From contig NZ_VJZZ01000005.1 of NCBI RefSeq assembly GCF_009659535.1, positions 248,001 through 312,000 on the forward strand: a stretch of 64,000 nucleotides of DNA. Direction: 5' to 3'. Position numbers and translations under genes: made by a program. This DNA comes from Aggregicoccus sp. 17bor-14. Lineage in GTDB: Bacteria; Myxococcota; Myxococcia; Myxococcales; Myxococcaceae. Under the pieces are notes generated by a model. That model saw only the letters and a program-made list of their open reading frames with translations, made no database searches and was not told the origin of the DNA. This document shows, piece by piece, positions 1 to 8,569 of the stretch. The stretch's first letter is position 1. Each line of letters starts with the position of its first letter.

Positions 1-190
1 GCTGCGCCGGCTGCTGCTGCGCCGGCTGCTGCTGGGCCGCGGGCTGCTGGCCCGAGGGCTTCTGAGCCGCTGGCTGCTGGGTCTTGGGCGGCGGAGGCTT
101 CTGCTGGTCGGCGCAGCCGCCGGGTGCGGCCAGCGCGACGGTGAGCGCGTAGACGCCCAGGCGTTGGTACGGCGATCGATCGCGGCTCAT
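1..190 (-). CDS. Partial Pro/Gln/Ala-rich secreted protein or lipoprotein (5' end only)
   Basis: The frame starts at the ATG at 190-188 and stays open to the window edge, so only the first 63 residues are visible. The N-terminus (MSRDRSPYQR...) has a short hydrophobic stretch ending in APGGC at residues 22-26, which resembles a weak lipoprotein cleavage site. After it comes a low-complexity tail built of QQP, AQQ and QPA units, encoded by short CAG/CCG/GCG-rich tandem repeats at 1-60. Such tails are typical spacers between a membrane anchor and a globular domain, and that domain would lie beyond the window. Function is unknown. Confidence 0.6.
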   Translation of the reverse strand, partial: MSRDRSPYQRLGVYALTVALAAPGGCADQQKPPPPKTQQPAAQKPSGQQPAAQQQPAQQQPAQ

Positions 191-313
191 GGCGTCCACC
201 TCGAGGTGCGAGGCCACCGGCCTGTCTCGCCCCTTCGTTGGGTACTGGCGGCGCGGCCTCCGGAATTCCGCTCCTGTCCGCGGGGGCAACTCCGCGCCGT
301 GCGCTGCAGGTCC

Positions 314-1216
314 TCACGCATGGGCCCTCCGCGCTCCACCCAGGGGACGGGGCGGGGGCAGCCTCTGCTCCACGTCGCTGCGCGCGCCGGCCCTCGCCCA
401 GCGCTTGTAGGGCCTCACTGCGAGCAGGCGGAGCAGGACGTAGAGATCGACGACGGAGCGGGCGCGCGAGTCCGGGAAGTGGGCCTGGGCGATGGCGAGC
501 GCGAGCGCCGGGTTGCCGTACACCGCGGCGATGGCCACCGCGATGCGGTCCTCGCGCCGCGGGCCACCCGCCGCGTGGCCGAGCAGCGCCGCGCCCGAGA
601 CGAATGCGAGGAAGGCGAGCAGCGTGCGGGGTGAGACGTGCAGCAGGAAGGCGCCGGACCTCGCGAGCGCGAGCAGGATGACGAGCCACAGCGCCACCGA
701 GACGATGCGCTGGGCGAAGCGGGTGAGCACCGGCACCGCGCCGGGCAGCGCCGCATGCAGGAGCATCCCGAGGGCGAGCGGCCCGAGCACGGCGGGCACC
801 GTCGTCGCGAACACCTCGCGGGCGGGCAGCGCGAGCGCGAGGCCATAGGCAGGGCCGATGGACGCGAGCCACAGGCCCAGCGTGAGGGGCGTGAGCAGGG
901 ATGAGAGCAGCAGCACGTTGAGCGCCGTGACCAGGCTGCCCCCCTCCTTCTGCGCGGTGGTGGTGAGGTGGGCCACGCCCGGGCATACCGCGAGCAGCAG
1001 CAGGGCGAGCGAGGTCTCGGCCGGGAGGCGAGCGAGGCTCACCAGCGCCAGCGCGAGCAGCGGCACGGCCAGCAAGAGCACGCCCAGTGCGCGCAGGTAG
1101 AGCGCGGGGCGCCGCCCCACGTCCCGCAGGTCCTCGGGCCGGCTCTGCAGCCCCACGAAGAACATCACCGCGAAGACGAGATTTTCCGAAGCGAAGGCGA
1201 TGAGACTCCGCAGCAT
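314..1216 (-). CDS. Bile acid:sodium symporter (BASS)-like permease
   Basis: A 300-residue, very hydrophobic protein with about eight to nine membrane segments spread along its length. The early LQSRPEDLRD and the central GVAHLTTTAQKEGGS and YGNPALALAIAQ segments fit the bile acid:sodium symporter / arsenite-transporter fold, whose members move organic anions with Na+ across the inner membrane. I place the start at the ATG at 1216 rather than the GTG six bases upstream, because AGGAG lies five bases before that ATG and would touch the GTG. The final 30 residues are basic and probably cytoplasmic. The Shine-Dalgarno sits in a palindrome (1220-1240). Substrate is not predictable. Confidence 0.75.
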   Translation of the reverse strand: MLRSLIAFASENLVFAVMFFVGLQSRPEDLRDVGRRPALYLRALGVLLLAVPLLALALVSLARLPAETSLALLLLAVCPGVAHLTTTAQKEGGSLVTALNVLLLSSLLTPLTLGLWLASIGPAYGLALALPAREVFATTVPAVLGPLALGMLLHAALPGAVPVLTRFAQRIVSVALWLVILLALARSGAFLLHVSPRTLLAFLAFVSGAALLGHAAGGPRREDRIAVAIAAVYGNPALALAIAQAHFPDSRARSVVDLYVLLRLLAVRPYKRWARAGARSDVEQRLPPPRPLGGARRAHA

Positions 1217-1219
1217 GAG

Positions 1220-1240
1220 CACTCCTGGGCTTCAGGAGTG
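1220..1240 (-). promoter_or_regulatory. Palindrome enclosing the ribosome binding site of the BASS-like gene
   Basis: The arms CACTCCTG (1220-1227) and CAGGAGTG (1233-1240) are perfect reverse complements around a 5-nt spacer. In the transcript of the minus-strand gene the AGGAG Shine-Dalgarno lies inside the stem, four to five bases from the start codon. It could therefore be an operator or a hairpin that hides the ribosome binding site. No larger riboswitch-like structure was recognised. Confidence 0.4.
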
Positions 1241-1367
1241 CGCACGCCTGCGGCCCGAGCCATCCGGACAAACCCGCAGTGGCGCGCCTCCGCAGAAACC
1301 CCGAGGCAGGGCAGCGGGCGACCGCGAGCCGCTTGCACGTGCGCGCCACCGTGGAGACAACGCGTGC

Positions 1368-1883
1368 ATGCTCCGCTCGCTCAACCTCGTCGCGCTCCAG
1401 CTCTCGGTGCGCGCGTCGAGCGCGGCGGCGCTGGGCATCGCGGTCTCCCACCTGCTGCGGCTGGAGATCCCGATGCATGCGGTGCTCACCGCGGTGCTGG
1501 TGACGGATCTCGACCCGCGCAGGACGCAGGCGGTGGGGCTGCCGCGCCTGGTGGGGACGGTCATCGGAGCGGGGCTGGGGGCCTTGCTCTGCGCCCTGCT
1601 GCCGCCCGGCACGCTCCGCGTGGGCCTCGGCATCCTGCTCGCCATGCTCCTCACCTTCGCGCTGCACCTGAAGGGCTCGGCGAAGGTGGCCGGCTACGTC
1701 TGCGGCATCGTGCTGCTCAACTTCGGCCACAACCCGTGGTGGTACGCGACTCACCGGCTCGCCGAGACGATGGTGGGCGTGGTGATGGCCGTCCTGGTGA
1801 GCTTCGTGCCCAAGCTGCTCAGGGCGCGGCGGGAGCGGCGGCCGTTCACCGGTGAGAAGGCTCCGTCGGGAAGAGGAGCGTGA
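1368..1883 (+). CDS. FUSC-like / aromatic acid exporter family membrane protein
   Basis: A 171-residue inner-membrane protein with about four to five hydrophobic segments, followed by a basic tail. The order of features (hydrophobic helix with VLTAVLVTDLDP, then LPRLVGTVIGAGLGALLC) resembles the membrane half of the FUSC / ArAE / YgaE families. These contain a repeated four- to six-helix bundle and are tied to export of aromatic acids. Here only the membrane module is present, without the large cytoplasmic domain of full-length exporters. I chose the ATG at 1368, downstream of GTGGAGAC, because the open frame before it has no family character. It converges with the lipoprotein gene 13 nt downstream. 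Confidence 0.6.
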   Translation: MLRSLNLVALQLSVRASSAAALGIAVSHLLRLEIPMHAVLTAVLVTDLDPRRTQAVGLPRLVGTVIGAGLGALLCALLPPGTLRVGLGILLAMLLTFALHLKGSAKVAGYVCGIVLLNFGHNPWWYATHRLAETMVGVVMAVLVSFVPKLLRARRERRPFTGEKAPSGRGA

Positions 1884-1896
1884 GCACGAGGCGCCC

Positions 1897-2352
1897 TCAG
1901 GGCTGCGGCTGGGGCGGCAGCGGCGGGATGAGCTCGTCGTCCGCCTCGCTCTCCGGCAGCGCGCTGAGGCCCACGTCCACGCGGCCGCGGGCGCCGAAGA
2001 ACTGGAAGCGCACCGTCCAGAGGCCCGGGACGCCGGGGCGGGTCTGGTTGTCGAAGTTGTAGTCCGCCGGCGTGGAGTAGAGCTGGGTGCCCGCGGCGTC
2101 GAACACGCTCACCACCACCTGCCCGTGGTGCACGAAGCTGCGGTGCGCCACGGCCGCGCGCCCCTCGGGGTTCACCCAGGGCACGCTCACCTCGTCATGC
2201 ACGTTGTCCAGGTCCTGCGCCGTGAAGCGCAGCTGCCCCGGCGTGCTGTCCACCGTGACGGCGTTCTCCGCGCCCAGCGTCTTGATGATGGTGTCCGCAC
2301 AGGAGGCCGCTCCCAGCAGCAGCAGCACCAGCAGCGGTTTCAGGGTGCGCAT
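1897..2352 (-). CDS. Small lipoprotein downstream of DUF3943 gene
   Basis: A 151-residue protein with a classical lipoprotein signal (basic MRTLK, hydrophobic LLVLLLLG, lipobox AASC with Cys18). The mature part is beta-rich (VSVPWVNPEG..., YSTPADYNF, GLWTVRFQFFGARGR) and looks like one Ig/C2-like sandwich. It ends in an acidic then Pro/Gln-rich tail. Its ATG overlaps the TGA of the upstream DUF3943 gene by one base (TGATG), so the two are translationally coupled and probably act together in the envelope. I do not recognise a named family. Confidence 0.7.
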   Translation of the reverse strand: MRTLKPLLVLLLLGAASCADTIIKTLGAENAVTVDSTPGQLRFTAQDLDNVHDEVSVPWVNPEGRAAVAHRSFVHHGQVVVSVFDAAGTQLYSTPADYNFDNQTRPGVPGLWTVRFQFFGARGRVDVGLSALPESEADDELIPPLPPQPQP

Positions 2353-3842
2353 CACGGCGTCCACCTCGGGCCGGCGAGCGAGGCGAAGACGCGGATCTCT
2401 CGCCCCGTGCGGTTCACGTCCGGAAAGGCGTCGTACTGGCTGTTGCGCCGGTACCAGGTGGCCGCGGCCCCCAGCCCCACCTGCCCGATGACGAAGAAGC
2501 GCGCCTCCACGTCCAGGGACAGCTGCTGGTGGTTGCCGTTGTAGCCGCTGAGGATGGGCTCCCAGAGGTAGCGCCCGGCGGCCTTCAGGCGCGCGCGTCC
2601 GGCGAAGAGCAGGCGCATCTCGGCGCGGCCGCCCATGCCGATGCCGTAGTCGTAGTCGCGCCCCTCCTCGGTGACGAAGTAGTCGCTGCGCACCGCGGCG
2701 ATGGGCATGGGCGTGGCGAGCAGCTCCGTCTCGAAGCGCACCGGCCCCATGGCGCCCCAGCGCGACACCGGCCCCACGGCGAAGCCCTGGCCGCCGTAGT
2801 CCAGCGAGGGCGTGCTGAAGTAGTCGTAGGTGATGTAGGTGGCGAGGAAGTGCTGCGCGCCGTCCTCCCCGCCGTGCGAGAGGCGCCAGGCGTGCAGGCT
2901 GCCGCGCGCCTGCAGCAGCGAGAAGCGGCGCGCCCCCTCCTCCTGCTTGGACATCAGCCACAGCCGCCCGTCGAAGGTGCTGAAGGGCACGCCCGCGAGG
3001 TCCGACACCGGGTCTCCGTAGAGCAGCTCTCCGGCGAGGAAGGCCGCGTCCACCTTCACGCTGTCGCCCGGCAGGGTCTCCCCGTCGCTGCGCCCGTAGC
3101 CCAGGTCCAGCAGGCCCATGATGCGCTTGGGGCGAAAGCCCGGCGGGTTCGGGCCCTCGCGCCACGCGTGCCCGTCCACCAGCCGGTTGAAGCCGCGCAC
3201 CGGGTTGATGAGCGCGGCGCCGATCTCGCGCATCACGCGCTCCGAGCCGGTGGCCTCGTTGTCCAGCACCAGCGAGGACACGCGCCACAGCGTCTCGCCC
3301 AGCGTGATGCCGCCGAGGCTGGTGTTCCACAGGTCGTTGGGGCTCGGCGCCCAGCGCTCGCCGAACAGCTCCCACATGAGGCTGCCGCCGAAGGCCCACG
3401 GCGCCGAGCGCCAGAAGTCGTAGCCGTTGGCGCGCGCCGAGTTGTAGTAGAGGCTGCCGTGGTACGGGTGGCTGAACTGGTTGTTGAGGAACGCGTTGTT
3501 GTCCCACTGCCACGGGTTCTCGAGGTTCGCCGCCCAGCTGGCCGCGTTGATCCTCGCCCACTCCGCGTCGCGCAGGATGATGTTGAAGGAGGAGGGCAGC
3601 GCCTGCGTGAGCATCAGCTCGCCGAGGGCGGTCCACGGCCGGGGCCGCACCTCGCAGTCCTGGCAGTGCGGGTTGATGGGATTCGCCAGGGGCGCATCCG
3701 CCGGCATCCGCGAGCGCTGCTCCTGCTGCTGCGCGAGCGGGGCATCCGCGAGCGGGGCGTCCGCGGGGGGGCTTGCCTGCGCGCGCAAGCTGCCCAGCAG
3801 CACCAGCGCAGCGACGGACATCTCGAGTGGCCACCGCCTCAT
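2352..3842 (-). CDS. DUF3943 domain outer-membrane protein
   Basis: A 496-residue exported protein. The start is an ATG preceded by GGAGG. A signal peptide covers roughly residues 1-23, then comes a repetitive linker with four copies of the motif ADAPLA. The stretch NNQFSHPYHGSLYYNSARA and the following YDFWRSAPWAFGGS are the hallmark of DUF3943. The rest (about 250-496) alternates hydrophobic and polar residues and ends in aromatic-flanked strands, as expected for a beta-barrel in the outer membrane. Function of the family is unknown. The linker is absent from most relatives I can recall, and its repeats suggest recent expansion. Confidence 0.75.
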   Translation of the reverse strand: MRRWPLEMSVAALVLLGSLRAQASPPADAPLADAPLAQQQEQRSRMPADAPLANPINPHCQDCEVRPRPWTALGELMLTQALPSSFNIILRDAEWARINAASWAANLENPWQWDNNAFLNNQFSHPYHGSLYYNSARANGYDFWRSAPWAFGGSLMWELFGERWAPSPNDLWNTSLGGITLGETLWRVSSLVLDNEATGSERVMREIGAALINPVRGFNRLVDGHAWREGPNPPGFRPKRIMGLLDLGYGRSDGETLPGDSVKVDAAFLAGELLYGDPVSDLAGVPFSTFDGRLWLMSKQEEGARRFSLLQARGSLHAWRLSHGGEDGAQHFLATYITYDYFSTPSLDYGGQGFAVGPVSRWGAMGPVRFETELLATPMPIAAVRSDYFVTEEGRDYDYGIGMGGRAEMRLLFAGRARLKAAGRYLWEPILSGYNGNHQQLSLDVEARFFVIGQVGLGAAATWYRRNSQYDAFPDVNRTGREIRVFASLAGPRWTP

Positions 3843-3956
3843 CCCGCCTCCCCGTGGGTCAGAGAAACCCCCGGGAGCAAGGTGGGCCGCGCGCCGTGCG
3901 GGCGCCCACTGCCTCCGGGAGCAACGGCACGGTGCACCAGCGAACGGCCGGCGCGC

Positions 3957-4616
3957 TCAGTCCCGCGTCCACGACAGCGAGATGCCGCCGCTGCCCACCC
4001 ACGGGCGCGCCCCGCCGCGCACCTGGAAGGGCTTCCCCGCCCCGGCCTCGAGCCGCAGCTGCGTGCGGTGGCCCAGCTCCAGGGCGAGCGAGGCGAGCCC
4101 CTCGGGCGTGGCGAGGAGCACTGCCCCGTCGCCGTAGCCGCGCAGGAAGGTGGGCGGCGCTGCGCCTCCGAACGCCAGCCTCGTGCCCAGCGTGAGGGTC
4201 CAGGAGGGCGTGAGCCGCAGGTCGGCCACGAGCGCGCCGCGGGCCCTCGCGTGCAGCAGCTCCACGGTGTTGTTCGTGAACGGCGCGTAGGCCAGCTCGA
4301 GCGAGGGCTGCGCGCCCAGCGTGAGGGCTCCGCGCGTGAGCAGCCGGTGGCGCGTGCCCACCTCCACCCCGGCCGCGTAGACCCGGAAGCCCATGTCCCA
4401 GTCCTCGCCCATGCCGTGGCGGCCGGTGAGCTCGAGTGCCGGAAGGAGGAAGGCCTCGCGGCCGCGCTCGAAGAGCAGCCCGTCCAGCGCGAGGCCCCAC
4501 TGCACGCTGCCCTGCGGCGTGGGCGCCGCGCCCAGGTGCGAGGCCGCGCTGAGGCAGCCGCCGAGGCCCAGGCACAGCAGCACGGGCACGAGGCGGCGCG
4601 CGCTCAGCGGGGCCAT
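3957..4616 (-). CDS. Barrel-like lipoprotein coupled to EEP-fold gene
   Basis: A 219-residue protein with a lipoprotein signal (MAPLSARRL..., lipobox GLGGC, Cys21). The mature part has repeated amphipathic strands (WDMGFRVYAAGVEVG, GALTLGAQPSLELAY, WTLTLGTRLAFGG, LELGHRTQLRLEAG) and a terminal GGISLSWTRD. That pattern suggests a small outer-membrane beta-barrel or barrel-like lipoprotein. Its ATG lies 13 nt inside the end of the EEP-fold gene, so the two are read from one message. No family name can be assigned. Confidence 0.65.
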   Translation of the reverse strand: MAPLSARRLVPVLLCLGLGGCLSAASHLGAAPTPQGSVQWGLALDGLLFERGREAFLLPALELTGRHGMGEDWDMGFRVYAAGVEVGTRHRLLTRGALTLGAQPSLELAYAPFTNNTVELLHARARGALVADLRLTPSWTLTLGTRLAFGGAAPPTFLRGYGDGAVLLATPEGLASLALELGHRTQLRLEAGAGKPFQVRGGARPWVGSGGISLSWTRD

Positions 4617-5446
4617 TCGAACTCCACCCAGACCGGGCGGTGGTCGGTGCCCGTGTCCCCGTCGTCCACGCCGCTCACCTGCGCGGAGGCCCCGTGCGAG
4701 AAGACGAAGTCCGAGGTGAGGCTGCCCAGCAGCCAGTCCACGGTGCTCCCGGCGCCCGAGGAGGCCCAGAGGTAGTCGCGCTCCTGGAACAGCCTCACCA
4801 TCTGGTCGCCCGCCCCGAGGTCGGGCGTGTTGAAGTCTCCGCCCACGAAGCGCAAGGCCGCCCCGCTCTCCTGCGCCAGCGCGTCCATCGCGCCGCACAC
4901 GGCTTCGGACTGGTCCAGGCGCGCGCCCAGCCCGGTGCCCAGCGTGTGCAGGTGCACGCTGGCCACCGCGGCCCGATGGCCCGCGAGGTCCACCACCGCG
5001 AGCACCGCGGAGCGCCGGCTGTGCACGTACGGGTCGTAGTAGGGCAGCACCACCTTGCGGTCCGCGAGCAGGGGCCAGCGCGTGAGCACGGCGTTGCCGA
5101 AGTCGTCGCCGTCCTTCTGGATGAAGGAGGGGTAGTATACGTAGCGCCACCCCAGCGCGCGCGCGATGCGCTCCACGCCGGGCGCGTCCATCTCCTGCAT
5201 CACCACGATGTCCGCATCTCCGAGCGGCGGGTGCGAGAGGGAGGCGATGGCCTTGTCCACCTCCTCCCCGAACGCGAGGTTGTACGTCACCACGCGCAGC
5301 ACCGGCCCCGGCACCGGCGAGGCGGTGACGAAGTCGCCGGTGTAGCGGGGCCCCTCGGGGTCCTCGTAGTTCGTGGCAATCCGGCAGCCGCAGAGCGACA
5401 GCAGGAGCAGCAGGGCCGCTGCGCGGGGTACGACGCGGTCTCGCAC
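4604..5446 (-). CDS. Endonuclease/exonuclease/phosphatase-fold lipoprotein
   Basis: A 280-residue lipoprotein (lipobox LCGC, Cys21; GTG start behind GGAGAGG). It carries the EEP catalytic set: N56 (VVTYNLAF), E85 (VMQEMD), H165/H167 (ASVHLHT), D204-x-N206 (VGGDFNT) and D268-H269 at the end (TGTDHRPVW). These residues form the Mg2+ site of DNase I-like and sphingomyelinase-like phosphodiesterases. Because it is exported and lipidated, an envelope or extracellular substrate (nucleic acid, phospholipid or sugar phosphate) is likely, but specificity cannot be read. It overlaps the next lipoprotein gene by 13 nt. Confidence 0.8.
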   Translation of the reverse strand: MRDRVVPRAAALLLLLSLCGCRIATNYEDPEGPRYTGDFVTASPVPGPVLRVVTYNLAFGEEVDKAIASLSHPPLGDADIVVMQEMDAPGVERIARALGWRYVYYPSFIQKDGDDFGNAVLTRWPLLADRKVVLPYYDPYVHSRRSAVLAVVDLAGHRAAVASVHLHTLGTGLGARLDQSEAVCGAMDALAQESGAALRFVGGDFNTPDLGAGDQMVRLFQERDYLWASSGAGSTVDWLLGSLTSDFVFSHGASAQVSGVDDGDTGTDHRPVWVEFEWPR

Positions 5447-5731
5447 GGACGGCCTCTCCTCCTTCGAGTCGAGGGAGGCTAGGCACGAGGGCCGGGCTGC
5501 TCAGCAGAGGCACCGCCGTGCTGTCCTCCACCCGAGGGATGGGGGGGCGGGGCTTTCACCTCGTGGACGCACCGCTCGTCCCCGAGGACGAGGACGGTGT
5601 GGCCCTTGCTGGGAGTCCTGGCGCCCGCTTCCCTGCCCCGGAGGCAGTGGCACAGGGAGGGGTTACTCCCGAGGAGGGCTCGCGCGCACGCGCCCCACAC
5701 GGCACCTTGGCCAGACGAAAGGCGGTGCCCC

Positions 5732-6742
5732 ATGCTCGAAGAGCCCCAGGACCTGCGCGCGCCCACACACGCGCCCACGCTCGCGCCCCTCCCCGCGCCG
5801 GGCACCGCGCCGCACCCGGACCTGGTGTGGATCCCGGGCGGCACCTTCCTCATGGGCTCCGAGGCGCACTACCCGGAGGAGGCGCCGGTGCACCCGGTGG
5901 GCGTGAGCGGCTTCTGGATGGACCGCTTCACGGTGACGAACATGCAGTTCCAGCGCTTCGTGGAGGCGACGAAGTACCTCACGGTCGCCGAGCGCCCGCT
6001 GAACCCGGAGGACTACCCCGGCGCGAAGCCCGGGGCGCTCGTCCCCGGCTCGCTCGTGTTCCGCAAGGCGCCGCACCCGGTGAGCCTCGCGAACTGGCAG
6101 CGCTGGTGGGACTACGTGCCGGGCGCGAGCTGGCGCCACCCCGAGGGGCCGCAGTCGAACCTCAAGGGGCGCGGAAAGCACCCGGTGGTGCACGTGGCCT
6201 ACGAGGACGTGGAGGCCTACGCCGCGTGGGCGGGAAAGCAGGTGCCCACCGAGGCCGAGTGGGAGTGCGCCGCGCGCGGGGGGCTCGAGGGCGCGGAGTT
6301 CTGCTGGGGCAGTGAGCTGCGGCCCGCAGGCCGCCCCATGGCGAACATCTGGGAGGGCGAGTTCCCCTGGCAGAACCTGAAGGAGGACGGCTACGAGGGC
6401 ACGGCTCCGGTGGGCAGCTACCCGCCCAACGGCTACGGCCTCCACGACATGGCGGGCAACGTGTGGGAGTGGACCCAGGACTTCTACGCCGAGCGCCACG
6501 CAGGGCCCGCGACGAAGGCCTGCTGCATCCCGCAGAACCCGCGCAACGCCGCGCGCGAGGCGAGCCGCGACCCGGCCCAGCCGCACATCCACATCCCGCG
6601 CCGCGTGCTCAAGGGCGGCAGCCACCTGTGCGCCTTCAACTACTGCCGCCGCTACCGCCCCGCCGCGCGCAGCCCGCAGCAGGTGGACTCGGGCGCCTGC
6701 CACATCGGCTTCCGGCTCGTGCTGCGGCCCGAGGCGCACTGA
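5732..6742 (+). CDS. Formylglycine-generating enzyme (sulfatase-modifying factor)
   Basis: A 336-residue FGE-sulfatase protein. The N-terminal IPGGTFLMGS (35-43), the VTNMQFQRF block, PTEAEWECAARGG and the core MAGNVWEWTQD are all family signatures. The two copper-binding active-site cysteines are both kept (C300 and C305 in GGSHLCAFNYCRRYRPAAR). The protein should therefore be a true aerobic FGE, converting the Cys of a CxAxR motif in sulfatases to formylglycine, rather than one of the many inactive relatives. I set the start at the ATG at 5732, where the conserved frame begins. Its convergent neighbour is an arylsulfatase with exactly the required motif. No signal peptide is visible, so it probably acts in the cytoplasm. 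Confidence 0.9.
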   Translation: MLEEPQDLRAPTHAPTLAPLPAPGTAPHPDLVWIPGGTFLMGSEAHYPEEAPVHPVGVSGFWMDRFTVTNMQFQRFVEATKYLTVAERPLNPEDYPGAKPGALVPGSLVFRKAPHPVSLANWQRWWDYVPGASWRHPEGPQSNLKGRGKHPVVHVAYEDVEAYAAWAGKQVPTEAEWECAARGGLEGAEFCWGSELRPAGRPMANIWEGEFPWQNLKEDGYEGTAPVGSYPPNGYGLHDMAGNVWEWTQDFYAERHAGPATKACCIPQNPRNAAREASRDPAQPHIHIPRRVLKGGSHLCAFNYCRRYRPAARSPQQVDSGACHIGFRLVLRPEAH

Positions 6743-6746
6743 AGGG

Positions 6747-6780
6747 CCGCGGCCCCCGGGTGCGCCCCGGGGGACCGCGG
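6747..6780. terminator. GC-rich hairpin between convergent FGE and sulfatase genes
   Basis: CCGCGGCCCCCGGG (6747-6760) pairs with CCCGGGGGaCCGCGG (6766-6780) apart from one bulged A, with a five-base loop. It occupies nearly all of the 43-nt gap between two convergent stop codons, so it probably ends transcription in both directions. No strong T-run follows. Confidence 0.6.
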
Positions 6781-6785
6781 GCTCC

Positions 6786-8333
6786 TCAGGCGCGCGCGGT
6801 GGGCTGGGGCTTCTTGTTTCCGCCGGTCACGGCGGGGTGCGGCTGCGCGGCCATCGCGTCCTGCTTCTCGCGCGCCTTGTCCAGTGCCTGGTCGATGCTG
6901 AAGCTCGCAGGCTTCTGGCGCGGCGGGAACTCCTCGAAGGTCTTGAGGAACTCACCCACGATTTGCTGGGCCGGCACCAGCACGAAGGCGTGGTCCACCA
7001 TCCACTTGTCGTAGAACATCGAGGCATCCTCGTCCCCGCGCTCGAAGGGGTCGCTGCGCAGGTTGTAGACCTTGGGCGCGCGCAGCGAGACCGTGGGGTC
7101 GCGCCAGACGCTCAGGCCGTGGGAGCGCTGCTCCATGAAGGTCACCTTCCACTGCTGCACGCGCAGCGCGAACAGGTCCCCGTCGTCGCTCCAGTAGAGG
7201 AAGCCCTTGCGCGGGTTGTCCTCCTCGCCCGTCAGGTGCGGCAGCAGGTTGAAGCCGTCGATGTGGACCCTGAAGGTCTTCTTGCCGGCCTTGTGCCCCT
7301 TCTTGAGCTTCTCCACGATGTCCGGCTCGCCGGCCGCCGCGAGCAGCGTGGGCAGCATGTCCGTGTGCGAGAAGATCTCGTTGGAGACCGTCCCCGCGTC
7401 GATCTTCCCCGGCCAGCGGATGGCGCAGGGCACGCGCCAGCCCCCTTCGAAGTTCGTGTCCTTCTCGCCGCGGAACGGAGTCGTGCCGCCGTCCGGCCAG
7501 CTCATGACCTCGGCCCCGTTGTCGGTCGAGTACATCACGATCGTGTCATTGGCGAGCCCCAGCTCGTCCAGCTTGTCGAGCAGGCGCCCCACGTGCCCGT
7601 CGTGCTCCACCATGCCATCGGGGTAGACGCCCAGGCCCGTCTTGCCCTCGGACTCCTTCTTGAGGTGCGTGAACATGTGCATGCGGGTGGAGTTGAACCA
7701 GAGGAAGAAGGGCTTGCCCTCCTTCTTCGCCTTGTCCATGAAGCCCAGCGCGCCCTCGACGAACTCCTCGTCCACCGTCTCCATGCGCTTCAGGTTGAGC
7801 GGCCCGGTGTCCTCGATGCGCTGAGTGCCATCCGCGTTGGCCCAGCAGTGCAGCACGCCGCGCGGGCCGAACTTCTTCCGGAACTCCGGGTCCTTGGGGT
7901 AGTCCGGGTGCTCCGGCTCCTGCTCGGCGTTGAGGTGGTAGAGGTTGCCGAAGAACTCGTCGAAGCCGTGCAGTGTGGGCAGGAACTCGTCGCGGTCGCC
8001 GAGGTGGTTCTTGCCGAACTGGCCAGTCATGTACCCGAGCGGCTTGAGCAGGTCCGCGATGGTGGGATCCTCCGGCTGCAGCCCGAGCGTGGCCCCCGGC
8101 AGGCCCACCTTGGTCAGCCCCGTGCGGATGGGGGACTGGCCGGTGATGAAGGCAGCCCTGCCCGCAGTGCAGCTCTGCTGGCCATACCAGTCGGTGAAGA
8201 GGCAACCCTCCTTCGCGACGCGGTCGATGTTGGGCGTGCGGTAGCCCATCACGCCCAGGTTGTAGGCGCTGACGTTGTACCAGCCGATGTCGTCGCCCCA
8301 GATGATGAGGATGTTGGGTTGTTTCGTTGCCAT
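6786..8333 (-). CDS. Arylsulfatase (formylglycine-dependent)
   Basis: A 515-residue alkaline-phosphatase-fold sulfatase. The start MATKQPNILIIWGDDIGW gives the first metal-binding aspartates, and QQSCTAGRAAF carries the C-x-A-x-R modification motif with Cys55, the residue that FGE turns into formylglycine. Later come FFLWFNSTRMHMFTH, the TDNGAE metal site and TPFRGEKDTNFEGGWRVP. Length and motif order fit a complete type I sulfatase. No Sec or Tat signal is visible, whereas many sulfatases are exported, so it may hydrolyse sulfate esters inside the cell. The convergent FGE is the probable activator. The gap to the next gene upstream (236 nt) should hold its promoter. Confidence 0.9.
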   Translation of the reverse strand: MATKQPNILIIWGDDIGWYNVSAYNLGVMGYRTPNIDRVAKEGCLFTDWYGQQSCTAGRAAFITGQSPIRTGLTKVGLPGATLGLQPEDPTIADLLKPLGYMTGQFGKNHLGDRDEFLPTLHGFDEFFGNLYHLNAEQEPEHPDYPKDPEFRKKFGPRGVLHCWANADGTQRIEDTGPLNLKRMETVDEEFVEGALGFMDKAKKEGKPFFLWFNSTRMHMFTHLKKESEGKTGLGVYPDGMVEHDGHVGRLLDKLDELGLANDTIVMYSTDNGAEVMSWPDGGTTPFRGEKDTNFEGGWRVPCAIRWPGKIDAGTVSNEIFSHTDMLPTLLAAAGEPDIVEKLKKGHKAGKKTFRVHIDGFNLLPHLTGEEDNPRKGFLYWSDDGDLFALRVQQWKVTFMEQRSHGLSVWRDPTVSLRAPKVYNLRSDPFERGDEDASMFYDKWMVDHAFVLVPAQQIVGEFLKTFEEFPPRQKPASFSIDQALDKAREKQDAMAAQPHPAVTGGNKKPQPTARA

Positions 8334-8569
8334 GCGCGGGCTCCAGAGGGGTGGGTGAGAGTTCGCGCAGCAAGCTGAGAACGCCGCGCCGGGCTGCCCA
8401 TTGGGCGAAAGCCCGAGGCGAGGCGGGGCACGGAGGCTCGGTGCGGGCCCAGCGTGCGGCAGAGGCAGCGCGCCGTGAGGCCAAGTGGAGAGCGGCCCGT
8501 CGGCTCCGGACTTCCCCGCAGCGCCATTGCAGGCTGCACGGTCGCGCTCAGCTTGCGCGCAGGTGCCAC

